From: Bog-756 sp963725395
GTDB lineage: Bacteria; Actinomycetota; Acidimicrobiia; Acidimicrobiales; RAAP-2
DNA length: 64,000 nt
Reading direction: 5' to 3'
Assembly: GCA_963725395.1 (NCBI GenBank)
Contig: CAVRYH010000002.1
Coordinates: 496,001 to 560,000, forward strand
This document shows positions 24,661 to 33,064 of this stretch, piece by piece. The translations under genes were made by a program, and so were the position numbers. Below the pieces are notes generated by a model. It ran no database searches. It saw only the letters and a program-made list of their open reading frames with translations, and was not told the origin of the DNA. How positions within the stretch are numbered: the stretch's first letter is position 1; each line of letters begins with the position of its first letter.

Positions 24661-25935
24661 TCAGCAGTCGGCCAGCTCGCTCTCGAGGTACGCGCTGGGG
24701 GGAAGGCTCTCCCAGCCCGCGGTCGGGGTGACGTACACGTTGCCGACGTTCTGGCTGGATACCGACGAGCAGAACGCGCCGGGCAGGCCGGTTCCCGAGG
24801 CGTCGTAGGCGAGTAGGGAGAAGTGCTTCGCCCCGTAGCCCGCCTCCCATGATGCGGGCGACCAGGCCACACCAGATCCTCCGTAATCGACGTAGTCGCT
24901 GTAGGGGTCCTCGAAGATGACGATGATGTCGGCGTTCTGGCCGGAGACGGTGTTCGACAGGGGCCAACTGCTCACCGGGTTGACCCCGAAATTGAAGGTG
25001 ACGGTCTGGCCGGTCGCCTTGGAGTGAACGTAGGCGGCGATCGTCCCGTAGTAGCTGACGGCCGAGCTCGACTTCGAGAGGCAGTCGGACGTGGCCCCAG
25101 GGTTCGACGGGTTGTCCGCCTCGTCGAAGAAGATGCCGCTCAATCCGTCCGTGCCGTACCACGCGTACCAGTCGTCGACCTGGCTCTCTACCGTGGCGAG
25201 TGAGACCTGGCAGTACCCGGTGTCGACATAGCCGAGCACACCGACATGGGCCGTGCCGCAGTCACCGATGTTGGAAGCCCACGCACTGCTCGCTGCGGTG
25301 CCGGGCCCGCCCGGGTTGCCGATGTCGGCCACGACGAACGAACCGGTGCCCGTCAGGCCGGTGCAGGCCGTCGACCAGTCGGCCCCGCTGCTGTCATACA
25401 GCGGGACGAGGAACGACGCTGCGCTCCGGGTCACCGGTGGCTCGGGCGTCACCGTGTTGGACGCTGCCGAGGCCGTGCCCGTTCCCTGCGCGTTGACCGC
25501 CTCCACAGTGAAGCGGTAGGCGGTCCCGTTGACCAGGCCGTTGACCGTGGCGCTGGTGACGTCACCGACGGTGACGGGTGACCCGATCGACGGGGCGACG
25601 ACGTAGCCGGTAATGGCGCTGCCGCCGTTGGACGCCGGAGGCGACCAGGTGACCGTGGCACCGGCATTGCCTGCGGTCGCGGCCACGTCGGTCGGCGGAC
25701 CGGGCGGCGTGGTCCGTCGTTGCGAGCCACCGGAGCGCGAAGAAGCCGACCCACCACCGGAGTTGCCGCGTGACACCGGTGCGGCCCCGACGGACTGGAA
25801 GGCACCGGTGGCGAGGACCACCACGCACGCGAGCACCGTCGCCGCCGTGCCGAGGGCTGCCGTTCGGATCCCGTACGGTGGACCGTCCTTCCGGTGCTCC
25901 GATGAGTGCCGGGGTCGATGCTTCCTCGTCGCCAT
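24661..25935 (-). CDS. Exported FN3 plus spherulin-4-like (GH135-type) protein
   Basis: A 424-residue exported protein. After a long basic N-region, the hydrophobic segment TAALGTAATVLACVVVLATG acts as signal peptide or anchor. A Ser/Gly linker leads to one fibronectin type III domain (about residues 80-165: PPTDVAATAGNAGATVTWSP onward). The C-terminal 250 residues resemble spherulation-specific family 4: FLVPLYDSSGADWSTAC at the first strand, VLGYVDTGYCQVSLA, GLSGIFFDEADNPS with catalytic-looking acidic residues, and FNFGVNPVSSWP. Related fungal enzymes hydrolyse galactosaminogalactan. It may act on an extracellular polysaccharide; substrate untested. Confidence 0.7.
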   Translation of the reverse strand: MATRKHRPRHSSEHRKDGPPYGIRTAALGTAATVLACVVVLATGAFQSVGAAPVSRGNSGGGSASSRSGGSQRRTTPPGPPTDVAATAGNAGATVTWSPPASNGGSAITGYVVAPSIGSPVTVGDVTSATVNGLVNGTAYRFTVEAVNAQGTGTASAASNTVTPEPPVTRSAASFLVPLYDSSGADWSTACTGLTGTGSFVVADIGNPGGPGTAASSAWASNIGDCGTAHVGVLGYVDTGYCQVSLATVESQVDDWYAWYGTDGLSGIFFDEADNPSNPGATSDCLSKSSSAVSYYGTIAAYVHSKATGQTVTFNFGVNPVSSWPLSNTVSGQNADIIVIFEDPYSDYVDYGGSGVAWSPASWEAGYGAKHFSLLAYDASGTGLPGAFCSSVSSQNVGNVYVTPTAGWESLPPSAYLESELADC

Positions 25936-26218
25936 GGTCCGCCTCCGTCGTGCCGCTCAGGGCCCGGTCGTCCGTGCTTCGAGATCGGACGGTCGGGACT
26001 CCTCCGTAACATCCAGCCCCCGCCTGGGGAGTTGCCGCTGCACGTACCATAATCGGTCGGGCTTTCGCCCGCTCGGGTGGCGTCCGGCCGGCATCCGCCT
26101 GGTCGGCGGGGCCGGTCTCGGGATCCCCCGGCCAGCTAGGCGGGGACTGGCTGGGCCCGGGGCAGGATCCGGTGTCCGTTCGGGCCGGGTCCGAGCATCG
26201 GGGCGGGTGGGACCGGGG

Positions 26219-26554
26219 TTACCAACCCATGCCGACGGTGCCGGGGCGCCAACCTTCACGCTCACGGAGGCTCTGCCAGTTCCGGTCCCCCGACACGATC
26301 AGGGCCTGCAGCAGGTGGGCCGCCTCGTCCTCCCAGCACCCCTTGCCGACCGGGTACCCGGCGAGGACCGCCAGGACGGGCTGGAGGCCGTCCGGGGGAG
26401 GGAGCACACGTCTGAGCGACCATCTCACTGCCTCTTTGGGTTCCAGCCCGGCCTCACGGCGAAGCGAGTACTCATAGGCGAAGAGGCCCAAGTAGGGACG
26501 CAGCTGTTCCCGTGGGTCCAGGTCGTCGAACGTCATCGGTCGTTGCAGCGCCAT
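26219..26554 (-). CDS. Hypothetical protein (111 residues)
   Basis: A soluble, mostly helical protein starting at an ATG before ALQRPMTFDDLDPREQLRPY. It has LGLFAYEYSLRREAGLEPKEAVRWSL and a Trp-containing C-terminus. The frame upstream lacks protein-like composition. No family recognised. The neighbouring gene is divergent. Confidence 0.5.
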   Translation of the reverse strand: MALQRPMTFDDLDPREQLRPYLGLFAYEYSLRREAGLEPKEAVRWSLRRVLPPPDGLQPVLAVLAGYPVGKGCWEDEAAHLLQALIVSGDRNWQSLREREGWRPGTVGMGW

Positions 26555-26834
26555 GCTCAACCATCGGCCTGTCGCCGGTCGACTTGAGGCTTCACCGGCG
26601 CTTTTCCGACAATTGTGGGGATCGAGACGCGTCTTGGGGATCGGCGAGACGACACGGGCGCGGAGCGTGGCGCGTCTCGAGCAGCGGGGACACCGATGAG
26701 AGAGCATGGAATGACATCGAAGCCCTAGTTGTGTGCCCGCATCCGCCGGCATCCTCTTGGGTTCCGGCGTGACGACCCCGGTCCGGTCACCGGTGCCGGG
26801 GAGGTCTGGCGCGCTGTCGTGCCACTATCTTGCC

Positions 26835-27326
26835 GTGCGCTTCCACGCCGAGCACCGGTTCCACGGTTCTGAGCAGGAGGTCCTGGCGGTCCTGGTCGAC
26901 CCCTCGTTCGCCCTCGGCCTCTCGCTGCCCGACCTCAGTCAGCCCGAACTCATCGATTCGAGTGACGACGGCACCATTGCCGTGATGAGGCTGCGGTTCC
27001 AGTTCGTGGGGAGTCTCGATCCGGTGGCCCGCCGCCTCATCGGATCGGGCCGGCTGGCCTGGATCCAAGAGGTTCGGATGGACCGGTCGAAGGCTGCCGG
27101 TTCCTTGCGATTCGAGGCCGAGCAGGATCCGCGGCGGCTGCACGGCTCGGCCGACTACAAACTCAGGGCCCAAGGAGGTGTCACCGTCCGCCGTCTCGAC
27201 GGCGAGCTGGTCGTGGCCGTTCCTGGGATCGGCCGGATGGCCGAGCGGCGGATCCTTCCGGGGATCGTGCGGAGACTGGACATCGAGGCTGAAGCAATCG
27301 ACGACCGTCTCGCCGGAGGAGGCTGA
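26835..27326 (+). CDS. DUF2505 family protein (SRPBCC-like)
   Basis: A 163-residue protein beginning VRFHAEHRFHGSEQEVLAVL, the recognised opening of the actinobacterial DUF2505 family, followed by PDLSQPELIDSSDDGTIAVM and a curved beta-sheet pattern ending in PGIVRRLDIEAEAIDDRL. The family has the START/SRPBCC fold and may bind a hydrophobic ligand; no enzyme activity is known. A GTG is chosen because family similarity begins there; the longer upstream frame overlaps the start of the divergent gene. Confidence 0.75.
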   Translation: MRFHAEHRFHGSEQEVLAVLVDPSFALGLSLPDLSQPELIDSSDDGTIAVMRLRFQFVGSLDPVARRLIGSGRLAWIQEVRMDRSKAAGSLRFEAEQDPRRLHGSADYKLRAQGGVTVRRLDGELVVAVPGIGRMAERRILPGIVRRLDIEAEAIDDRLAGGG

Positions 27327-27400
27327 GTTACCGGGGACAGCCCCTCGGTTCAGCCTCGTCACGGTACTGGCCGCTCGGGCCACCCAGTATTCTTTGGCCC

Positions 27401-27649
27401 ATGTCCGACTACGTAATCCCCGAGCCAGAGCCCAAGGAAATCGACGAGACTCTCTCCATGGAGTTGCGGCACCTCGCCGCCAACGCCGTCCTGAAGGGCA
27501 AGCCCCAAGGGAGCGAGAAGTGCGAGAACTGCCGGTACTACCTCGAGCCGTACAACGACATCTCGTATTGTTGGCACCAGAAGCTCCGGATCCTCGTGGG
27601 GTCCGAGTGGTGGTGCCAGTGGTGGGAGGCGATCCCAGAGGACGCGTAG
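27401..27649 (+). CDS. Small four-cysteine protein resembling a HiPIP cluster fold
   Basis: An 82-residue protein. Cysteines lie at 41, 44, 57 and 72, giving C-x2-C-x12-C-x14-C, and the segment reads CENCRYYLEPYND, then SYCWHQKLRILVGSEW and WCQWWE. High-potential iron-sulfur proteins have C-x2-C, a third Cys after about 12-16, and a final Cys in a GWCxxW context, so the match in spacing and aromatics is close. Unlike classical HiPIPs there is no Tat signal, so it would be cytoplasmic; zinc is the alternative. The next gene (F420/PPOX) starts about 60 bp downstream and may be its redox partner. Confidence 0.55.
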   Translation: MSDYVIPEPEPKEIDETLSMELRHLAANAVLKGKPQGSEKCENCRYYLEPYNDISYCWHQKLRILVGSEWWCQWWEAIPEDA

Positions 27650-27713
27650 CCAGAGGGGAACGACGTGTCCCGGGCGTTCCGCCCCGCTCCCGACCCCGCT
27701 AGGTTGTGGAGCT

Positions 27714-28103
27714 GTGGCACTCGGCGAGGAGAAGTACGTCCTACTGACGACCTACCGGCGGGACGGCAGCCCCGTCAGGACCCCCGTTTGGGTGGTGCCG
27801 CTCGACGACGGCCGGCTCGGGCTGTGGACCAGCTCGGCATCGGGCAAGGTGAAGCGGTTGGCAGGGAGCGACCATGTACAGCCCTGTGACGTGCGCGGCA
27901 AGCCCAGAGAGGGGTCCCACGAGAACGAGGCCACGGCCCGGGTCGTCACCGGGGCCGAGTACGACTCCATCAGCTCCAGGGTGAAGGCCAAGTACGGGAT
28001 CATGACCTCCGTCACGAAGGCCATCGGCGCCATAGGGGGCATCGTCAAGCGCAAGCGGATCCCCTACGGCGACTGCGGCGTGATCATCACGCCGGCCCTC
28101 TGA
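27714..28103 (+). CDS. PPOX-class F420-dependent enzyme (Rv2061-like)
   Basis: A 129-residue split-barrel flavin/deazaflavin-binding protein: LGEEKYVLLTTYRRDGSPVR, then TPVWVVPLDDGRLGLWTSSA and SGKVKRLAGSDHVQ, the canonical early strands of the TIGR03666-type F420 PPOX group, and a late PYGDCGVIITPAL. These use F420H2 to reduce or oxidise unknown substrates. The start is a GTG. It lies downstream of the four-cysteine protein and probably shares its transcript. Confidence 0.75.
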   Translation: MALGEEKYVLLTTYRRDGSPVRTPVWVVPLDDGRLGLWTSSASGKVKRLAGSDHVQPCDVRGKPREGSHENEATARVVTGAEYDSISSRVKAKYGIMTSVTKAIGAIGGIVKRKRIPYGDCGVIITPAL

Positions 28104-28130
28104 ACCCCAGGGGCCGTCGGGCGGCACCCG

Positions 28131-28685
28131 TCAGGCGACGACGCGGCGCAGGGTGTTGTGATCGGTATGGGGCAACGGCTCGTCCAGTTCGTCCATGCGG
28201 AGCGTGGTGGTCTCCCGGTACGACCAGGTGTCCGGCCCCGTGGTGATGGTGACCTCGTAGCTGAGGGTGCTGGCGTGGGCGGCCAAGTACTGATTCTCCC
28301 CGATGGTGTACAGCTCGGCGCCCTTGGCGGCCCGTAGCGTGAACTCGGTGGCATCGGGGGCCACCGTTCCACCGGCCAGGACGGTGATGCCACGGGGCAC
28401 GACGAACCCTCGGACCACCTCGCCGGTGGCTCCGTCCCACAGCCAGTACCCCACTTCGGTGTGGAACGGATTGTCCTCGTCGTCGCGCCACATGGCGGTC
28501 CGATAGTCCAGGCCGTAGAGGTGCTGTGCGCCGTTGTCGACCGGCCCGAACGGCTTGAACGTGACCTTCTCGAGGTAGGGCGTGCCCTTCACCCTGTTCT
28601 CGGCATGGGCGAAGGCCGTGTCGAGCCCCCCTGCGGCCTCCCACTCGCCCGCCAATGCCCCGAGGGGACCCCACTCGTCGCTCAT
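28131..28685 (-). CDS. Nitrobindin/FABP-like heme-binding beta-barrel protein (DUF1794)
   Basis: A 184-residue protein of the THAP4/nitrobindin-like family: GPLGALAGEWEAAGGLDT is the barrel-opening LxGxWxG motif, followed by YLEKVTFKPFGPVDN, the strand LYGLDYRTAMWRDDED, EVGYWLWDGATGEVV and FVVPRGITVLAGG. Family members bind heme or fatty acid in a ten-strand barrel. It converges on the F420 gene with a 27-bp gap. Confidence 0.75.
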   Translation of the reverse strand: MSDEWGPLGALAGEWEAAGGLDTAFAHAENRVKGTPYLEKVTFKPFGPVDNGAQHLYGLDYRTAMWRDDEDNPFHTEVGYWLWDGATGEVVRGFVVPRGITVLAGGTVAPDATEFTLRAAKGAELYTIGENQYLAAHASTLSYEVTITTGPDTWSYRETTTLRMDELDEPLPHTDHNTLRRVVA

Positions 28686-28805
28686 GCCTTGCTCCTGCCG
28701 TTTGAGCCGCGCCGGTCGGCGTGCGGACGTGGGGAGCCTACCGGGGACCGTGCACCGGGCGGGACGGGAGGAAACCCGCTGGGCCGCACGCCCGCGGGCG
28801 ACGAC

Positions 28806-29831
28806 CTAATCGTCGGTGAACTGGCCGCCGGTCCCGTGACGGTCGGGCAGGGACTCGATGAGGTGACTCACCCTCCCGTAGTCACCGGCACTCCAAGCGT
28901 CGGCGATGGTCCGGTCACCGAGCTCGCGGTGCTTGGTGAAGTTCCACCACCGGGTCACGTCACTGTCGCTGTAGCCCTTGTTGGCCAGGATGATGTTGAG
29001 GCGGGTCGCCTCCCACGTCGCTTCCTCCGGAGTCATCTCCGACCCCTCGTCGTCCGGAAGCCGCGCACCCTCGGGTTGGCGTTCCATCTCGTGGGCGATC
29101 TCACGGTCGAGGTCCCGCGAGACGTGACCGCGTATGGTCTGGAGCGATCCGCCGGTCAACGCATGCCGGTCGGTGACTCTCCGCTCCCGCTCGCTCTCGA
29201 GGCTCCGAGACCAGAGGTGCTGGGCCGTGGCGTCGACGTCGCTGGCGGTGACGCGGAGCCGCATGCGCCGTTCGATCCGCTCTGCTGTCTTCTGCGGTGC
29301 CTTGGGGGGCGAAGTCTGATCAGTCGAGCGTCTCCCGGTCCCTTCGCGGGTCTCGGGTTCGAGCAGCCGCCGCTCGGCCGGCCCCCGACGGCGCTCGCCC
29401 GCCGTCTCCTCACGCAACTCGGCGACGGGCGGCACGGGACCGGTCGGGGCCTGCGGAGCAACACCCTGTGGCGTCGACCTGATCGGAGTGGCGTAATCCT
29501 CGGGTGGGAAGACATCACCGGCGGTACCGGCCAGCGCAGCACCGAGGTAGGCAGCCGACCATTCGCTCTCGCCGACGGCGACGGTCGCCGCCCCGGTGGA
29601 GGTGAGCCGGGCCACCGGGACGTCGAGGCACGCGGCAACGACGATGGCCTCGGTGAAGCCGAGACGCCGACTGGTGGTCTCCACTTGGGCGACGGTCTCG
29701 CGCGTCCAGGCGATCCCTCGCAGCAACATCTCGTCGGCGAGTCCCTGTTGGGTCAGATTTGCCTTCGACCTCAGAGCGGCCACGTTTCGACGGACGATGT
29801 CCTCGATACCCTTGGGTGGATCGCCGTTCAT
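28806..29831 (-). CDS. XRE-family DNA-binding protein with long C-terminal region
   Basis: A 341-residue protein. The N-terminal Xre domain reads RRNVAALRSKANLTQQGLAD and EMLLRGIAWTRETVAQVE (residues 13-52), a helix-turn-helix with an unusual insertion before the recognition helix. A Pro/Glu/Arg linker of about 110 residues follows, then a basic, helical C-terminal part ending DRTIADAWSAGDYGRVSHLI. This is longer than most Xre repressors and may combine DNA binding with a partner domain. A TTCTC/GAGAA dyad upstream is a likely autoregulatory site. Target and function unknown. Confidence 0.7.
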   Translation of the reverse strand: MNGDPPKGIEDIVRRNVAALRSKANLTQQGLADEMLLRGIAWTRETVAQVETTSRRLGFTEAIVVAACLDVPVARLTSTGAATVAVGESEWSAAYLGAALAGTAGDVFPPEDYATPIRSTPQGVAPQAPTGPVPPVAELREETAGERRRGPAERRLLEPETREGTGRRSTDQTSPPKAPQKTAERIERRMRLRVTASDVDATAQHLWSRSLESERERRVTDRHALTGGSLQTIRGHVSRDLDREIAHEMERQPEGARLPDDEGSEMTPEEATWEATRLNIILANKGYSDSDVTRWWNFTKHRELGDRTIADAWSAGDYGRVSHLIESLPDRHGTGGQFTDD

Positions 29832-29844
29832 GGTCGTATCGTAC

Positions 29845-29861
29845 TTCTCCCTGTAAGAGAA
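29845..29861. promoter_or_regulatory. TTCTC-N7-GAGAA dyad upstream of XRE gene
   Basis: Short perfect inverted repeat 14 bp upstream of the XRE start codon, inside its likely leader, in a locally AT-rich stretch. Position and symmetry suit autoregulation. Arms are only 5 bp, so chance is possible. Confidence 0.4.
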
Positions 29862-30226
29862 ATGAACATTGTCACAGCGAGTGGTCGGGCGACCTGACTA
29901 CGTCCACGAGGAACAACGCTCGGTCGCTGTCGAACGCGCACAGAGGGAACTCTGAACATCACAACGGGACGGGGGTGACCCAGGTCATCGGAGTTCCCGT
30001 GGGTGCTGTGCCTCCTTGGAAGAGCCGTGTCCCCTCGATAACTCGCTGACCCCATGATGGCCGCAACGACATCGGCGCGGGTGGACCGTCTCGCCACCGT
30101 CGCCGAGAACCCGGGATTCCGAGGCGGCGGCAATTCCCACTACAGCGCCAATTCCCACTACAGCTGCGGCCCACTAGTTCCGATCATTCCCATGAGGGAT
30201 CCGAGGCAAAGGGGCAGGAAACAACA
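29862..30226. other. Intergenic stretch upstream of the XRE gene
   Basis: No gene recognised. It holds an 18-bp tandem duplication (see separate entry) and the promoters of the divergent neighbours. Open frames here give Arg/Ser/Pro-rich chance translations. Confidence 0.5.
30129..30164. repeat. Two tandem copies of an 18-bp unit
   Basis: GGCAATTCCCACTACAGC followed directly by GCCAATTCCCACTACAGC, 17 of 18 identical, upstream of a small Cys/His protein gene. Two copies with a spacing of less than two helical turns could be a binding-site pair or a slipped duplication. Confidence 0.7.
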
Positions 30227-30472
30227 GTGACGATCGACCCGTATCACGTACGGAAGCTCAGCGAATGGTCGGAGGCCGATTTCGACCTGGACGATCTGGT
30301 CATGCCGGCAGAGCCGCAGTGGCACCGCTGTGGCGCCGTCCACTGCATCGACCGTGGTCCATGGCTCGGGACACTGGTGTGCTGCATCAGGAGAAGTGGC
30401 CACGACGACGGCCACTCGATGTCGCTGGGCGACGAGGGCACTCCCGACTACTGGCGTGAGACCTGGCTGTAA
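30227..30472 (+). CDS. Small Cys/His-containing hypothetical protein
   Basis: An 81-residue frame with a GTG start behind CAGGAA. Cysteines at 35, 40, 52 and 53 and histidines at 33, 39, 59 and 63 could form a metal site; the middle reads HRCGAVHCIDRGP and LVCCIRRSGHDDGH. Composition is protein-like and the acidic N-terminus is coherent. Its C-terminus is Trp-rich. No family recognised; it is not obviously in an operon. Confidence 0.55.
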   Translation: MTIDPYHVRKLSEWSEADFDLDDLVMPAEPQWHRCGAVHCIDRGPWLGTLVCCIRRSGHDDGHSMSLGDEGTPDYWRETWL

Positions 30473-30533
30473 CAGCCGGACCCCGAGGACCGTCCGCGTT
30501 TCACTGCCACCCACCTCACGGTCGGGCACGGCG

Positions 30534-32168
30534 TCAGCGACCGAGGACGACCGCCTGATCGGGGTACACGCGTCCTGCGAATTTCTCTCCTTCGTGTCGA
30601 CCGTCACTCGATACCGCCACAGTCAGACCGGCCAACTGCTCCGTCGTGGCAGTGGTACCCACTGAGCGCGCCGGGTCGAGAACGTCGAGGTCCTGGTCGG
30701 TGAAGTTGACCAGGACCACCCACACCTCCTCCCCGGCGGAGCGGGTGAAGGCCAGGAGTCCGTCGGCCAACTCGAGCCGCTCGAAATGGCCGACGCGCAG
30801 GGCGGGCACGGCGTGGCGCAGGGCGATCAGCCGCCGGTAGAGGTGGAGCATGGACGACGGGTCCCCGCGCTGCACGTCGTAGTTCCTGATGGCGGCTTCC
30901 GGCGGGAAGGGCAGCCACGGGCCGCCACCTCCCGGCGTCGGCCACCCGTGGTCGGGCGTCGCGTCCCATGGGATGGGCGCCCGGCAACCGTCACGGCCCC
31001 CGGGGTCGACGGCCCGCTCGGGAGGGATGACGGCATCGAGGAGTCCCAACTCCTCGCCCTGGAACAGGAATGGCGAGCCCCGCAGGGTCATCAGCATCAC
31101 GGCTGCCGCCCTCGCCCTCGGCTCGCTGCGCCGCGCCGTGGTGCCCTCGCCTTCGCCCAGGAACGAGGCCGCCCGATCGTAACGGGTCCGGTGCCGCGGG
31201 TTGTCGTGGTTGGAGAGGACCCAGGTGGGCCACGCCGCCCTCGGGTCGAGTGCCCCAACGGTCGTGTCGATGCACTCGGCCCATGCCCGCTCCTGCCAGA
31301 GGGCGTACAGAGGTGGGAAGTTGAAGGCCAGATGGAGTTCGTCCCCGTCCCCGTAGTACGTGGCCACCGCGTCGGTGGAAAGGAGGTACACCTCGCCCAC
31401 GACGACACGGTCGCCCGGGTATCCGTCGACCCGGTGACGGATGTCCCGCAACCGCTGGTGGGTCACGGGCACGTCGTTGAGGGCGCTGTGGGGAATGCCG
31501 GCGACCGCCGGGGGGTCGTCGGGAAGGTGGGGATCCTTCCCGATGCAATGGATGACATCGGCGCGGAACCCGTCGACCCCACGATCGAGCCAGAATCGCA
31601 GCACGCCGTGCATGGCGGTGACTACCTCAGGCTCGTTCCAGTTGAGGTCGGGTTGGGCCTTGTCGAACAGGTGGAGGTACCACTGTCCGGTCCGCTCGTC
31701 GAGCGTCCACGTCGGTGCCGAAAGGTCGAAGGCGGCGACCCAGTTGTTGGGGGGCCCGCCCCCGGCATCCGCGTCACGCCACACATACCAGTTGCGGTGC
31801 GCGCTGTCGTGGCCCGAAGCGGCGTCGACAAACCAGGGATGCTGGTCGGACGTGTGGTTGGGCACCCAGTCGATGATGACCTTCAGTCCCGCCTCGTGGG
31901 CATCGGCAACGAGCCCGTCGAAGTCCTCGAGTGTTCCGAACAGGGGGTCGACGGCACAGTAGTCGCTCACGTCGTAGCCGAAGTCGACCATCGGCGACCG
32001 GTAGAAGGGGGAGATCCACAAGGCGTCAACGCCGAGCCAGGCCACGTCGGCGAGGTGGGAGCGGATCCCGGGCAGATCCCCGATCCCGTCGCCGTCCGAG
32101 TCGGCGAACGACCGGGGGTAGATCTGGTAGAAGACCGCTTGCTTCCACCAGGGAGCGTCGGTGGTCAC
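30534..32168 (-). CDS. GH13 alpha-glucosidase / oligo-1,6-glucosidase
   Basis: A 544-residue alpha-amylase-superfamily enzyme of the oligo-1,6-glucosidase/maltase type. Conserved region I is DWVPNHTSDQHPWF, the catalytic nucleophile is in GFRADVIH, the general acid in VVVGEVYLL, and the third aspartate in LSNHDNPR, all in order. The N-terminus WWKQAVFYQIYPRSFADSDG is characteristic. It has no signal peptide and should act in the cytoplasm on maltose, isomaltose, trehalose or sucrose-like sugars. The GTG giving VTTDAPWWKQ is chosen; the upstream frame is open but not protein-like. Confidence 0.9.
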   Translation of the reverse strand: MTTDAPWWKQAVFYQIYPRSFADSDGDGIGDLPGIRSHLADVAWLGVDALWISPFYRSPMVDFGYDVSDYCAVDPLFGTLEDFDGLVADAHEAGLKVIIDWVPNHTSDQHPWFVDAASGHDSAHRNWYVWRDADAGGGPPNNWVAAFDLSAPTWTLDERTGQWYLHLFDKAQPDLNWNEPEVVTAMHGVLRFWLDRGVDGFRADVIHCIGKDPHLPDDPPAVAGIPHSALNDVPVTHQRLRDIRHRVDGYPGDRVVVGEVYLLSTDAVATYYGDGDELHLAFNFPPLYALWQERAWAECIDTTVGALDPRAAWPTWVLSNHDNPRHRTRYDRAASFLGEGEGTTARRSEPRARAAAVMLMTLRGSPFLFQGEELGLLDAVIPPERAVDPGGRDGCRAPIPWDATPDHGWPTPGGGGPWLPFPPEAAIRNYDVQRGDPSSMLHLYRRLIALRHAVPALRVGHFERLELADGLLAFTRSAGEEVWVVLVNFTDQDLDVLDPARSVGTTATTEQLAGLTVAVSSDGRHEGEKFAGRVYPDQAVVLGR

Positions 32169-32176
32169 GAGGTGGC

Positions 32177-32290
32177 TCAGGCCTCGACCCGGGACTTGAT
32201 GCGCCCGAGGGTGGTCCTCACGGTGGTGCGATCGGGACCCACCCGCCCGGGCCGTGCGCCGATGGGTGCGGTGACGTCGACGGTGGTCAT
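32177..32290 (-). CDS. Possible 37-residue leader ORF of alpha-glucosidase
   Basis: A short ATG-initiated frame (MTTVDVTAPIGARPGRV ...) ends 8 bp before the glucosidase start. Thr/Arg/Val-rich with no recognisable domain. It may be a translationally coupled leader peptide or simply a chance ORF. Weak support. Confidence 0.25.
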   Translation of the reverse strand: MTTVDVTAPIGARPGRVGPDRTTVRTTLGRIKSRVEA

Positions 32291-32492
32291 GGGATGCGAC
32301 GTTAGCAACGGTGGACCGGGACTCCCCGTACGCAACTGTCTCCTGGACGACCGTGGTCTCTGGAGCGAGGCTCGGCGACCGGACCTCATACGACCAGGAG
32401 GCCGGGCCATCGCCCGCCGTTACAGTTTGTGCTCTTTCATGCCGACAATCCCTCGTGAACGCAGGAATCGAAAGGGAGAGGGTAGGTCTGGC

Positions 32493-32792
32493 ATGGTGGA
32501 CAGGCATGCGGTAGAGGACAGGTCATTCCTGGCCGACGGGTTGGCGGGCAGCGCTCCTTCGATCGTCTACGGGACTGGTCGGGTATGCATCGAGCCCACG
32601 TGCGCCGTCAAGCTGTCGCGCTACAACAGCACCGACTGGTGTGCCCTACATGAGAGCCCCGCATCGACGCAGCGGCCCTACGACACCTCCACGCGCCAGC
32701 CGCGTGGGCGACGTCGGGAATTCGCGTGCCCGCCGGGCGGCGACCGCCCGTGCCGCCGCCGCCAATGCGGCGAGGTCCGAGTCGCAGGATGA
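32493..32792 (+). CDS. Small C-x4-C / C-x2-H protein
   Basis: A 99-residue frame with GVCIEPTC-type motif: C32, C37, C50 and H53 in RVCIEPTCAVKLSRYN and STDWCALHE. The arrangement resembles a compact zinc knuckle seen in short actinobacterial proteins that often accompany sigma factors or other regulators. GGGTAGG lies upstream of the ATG. The C-terminal 40 residues are Arg/Pro-rich and may be read-through of a degraded end, since another frame there looks equally basic. Confidence 0.45.
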   Translation: MVDRHAVEDRSFLADGLAGSAPSIVYGTGRVCIEPTCAVKLSRYNSTDWCALHESPASTQRPYDTSTRQPRGRRREFACPPGGDRPCRRRQCGEVRVAG

Positions 32793-33009
32793 CCAGAAGT
32801 CGGGGTCGACCAAGGGGACGGGGACCAAGTCGGGTCGGAGAACGGCTGCCTGAGCCGGCCGGCCCAGCGGCCTCGACAGAATCCCATCCGGAGCACCTCC
32901 GCCCCGGCCGCCCCGGCGCCGGTTCGAGGAGCATGGTCACCCGGGTGTGATCGCACGGCACCTCGGTACACTGCGGTACTACCGCACCCGATCACGAGGA
33001 GTCGTTGTG

Positions 33010-33060
33010 ATGACCGAACACGCTGCCGCTGCCGTCCCGTCGACGTTCGTCGGGTCCTGA
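33010..33060 (+). CDS. 16-codon leader ORF before SDR gene
   Basis: GAGGAG stands eight bases before an ATG that opens a 16-codon frame ending four bases before the SDR start, which has no ribosome-binding site of its own. Translational coupling through this leader is a plausible explanation. Peptide sequence is Ala/Val-rich and unremarkable. Confidence 0.3.
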   Translation: MTEHAAAAVPSTFVGS

Positions 33061-33064
33061 CGTC

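Noticed and set aside
30786..32792. Very long plus-strand frame (over 600 codons)
   Set aside because: It is the antisense shadow of the GH13 gene. Only its last 99 codons, after the glucosidase ends, look like protein and are listed separately.
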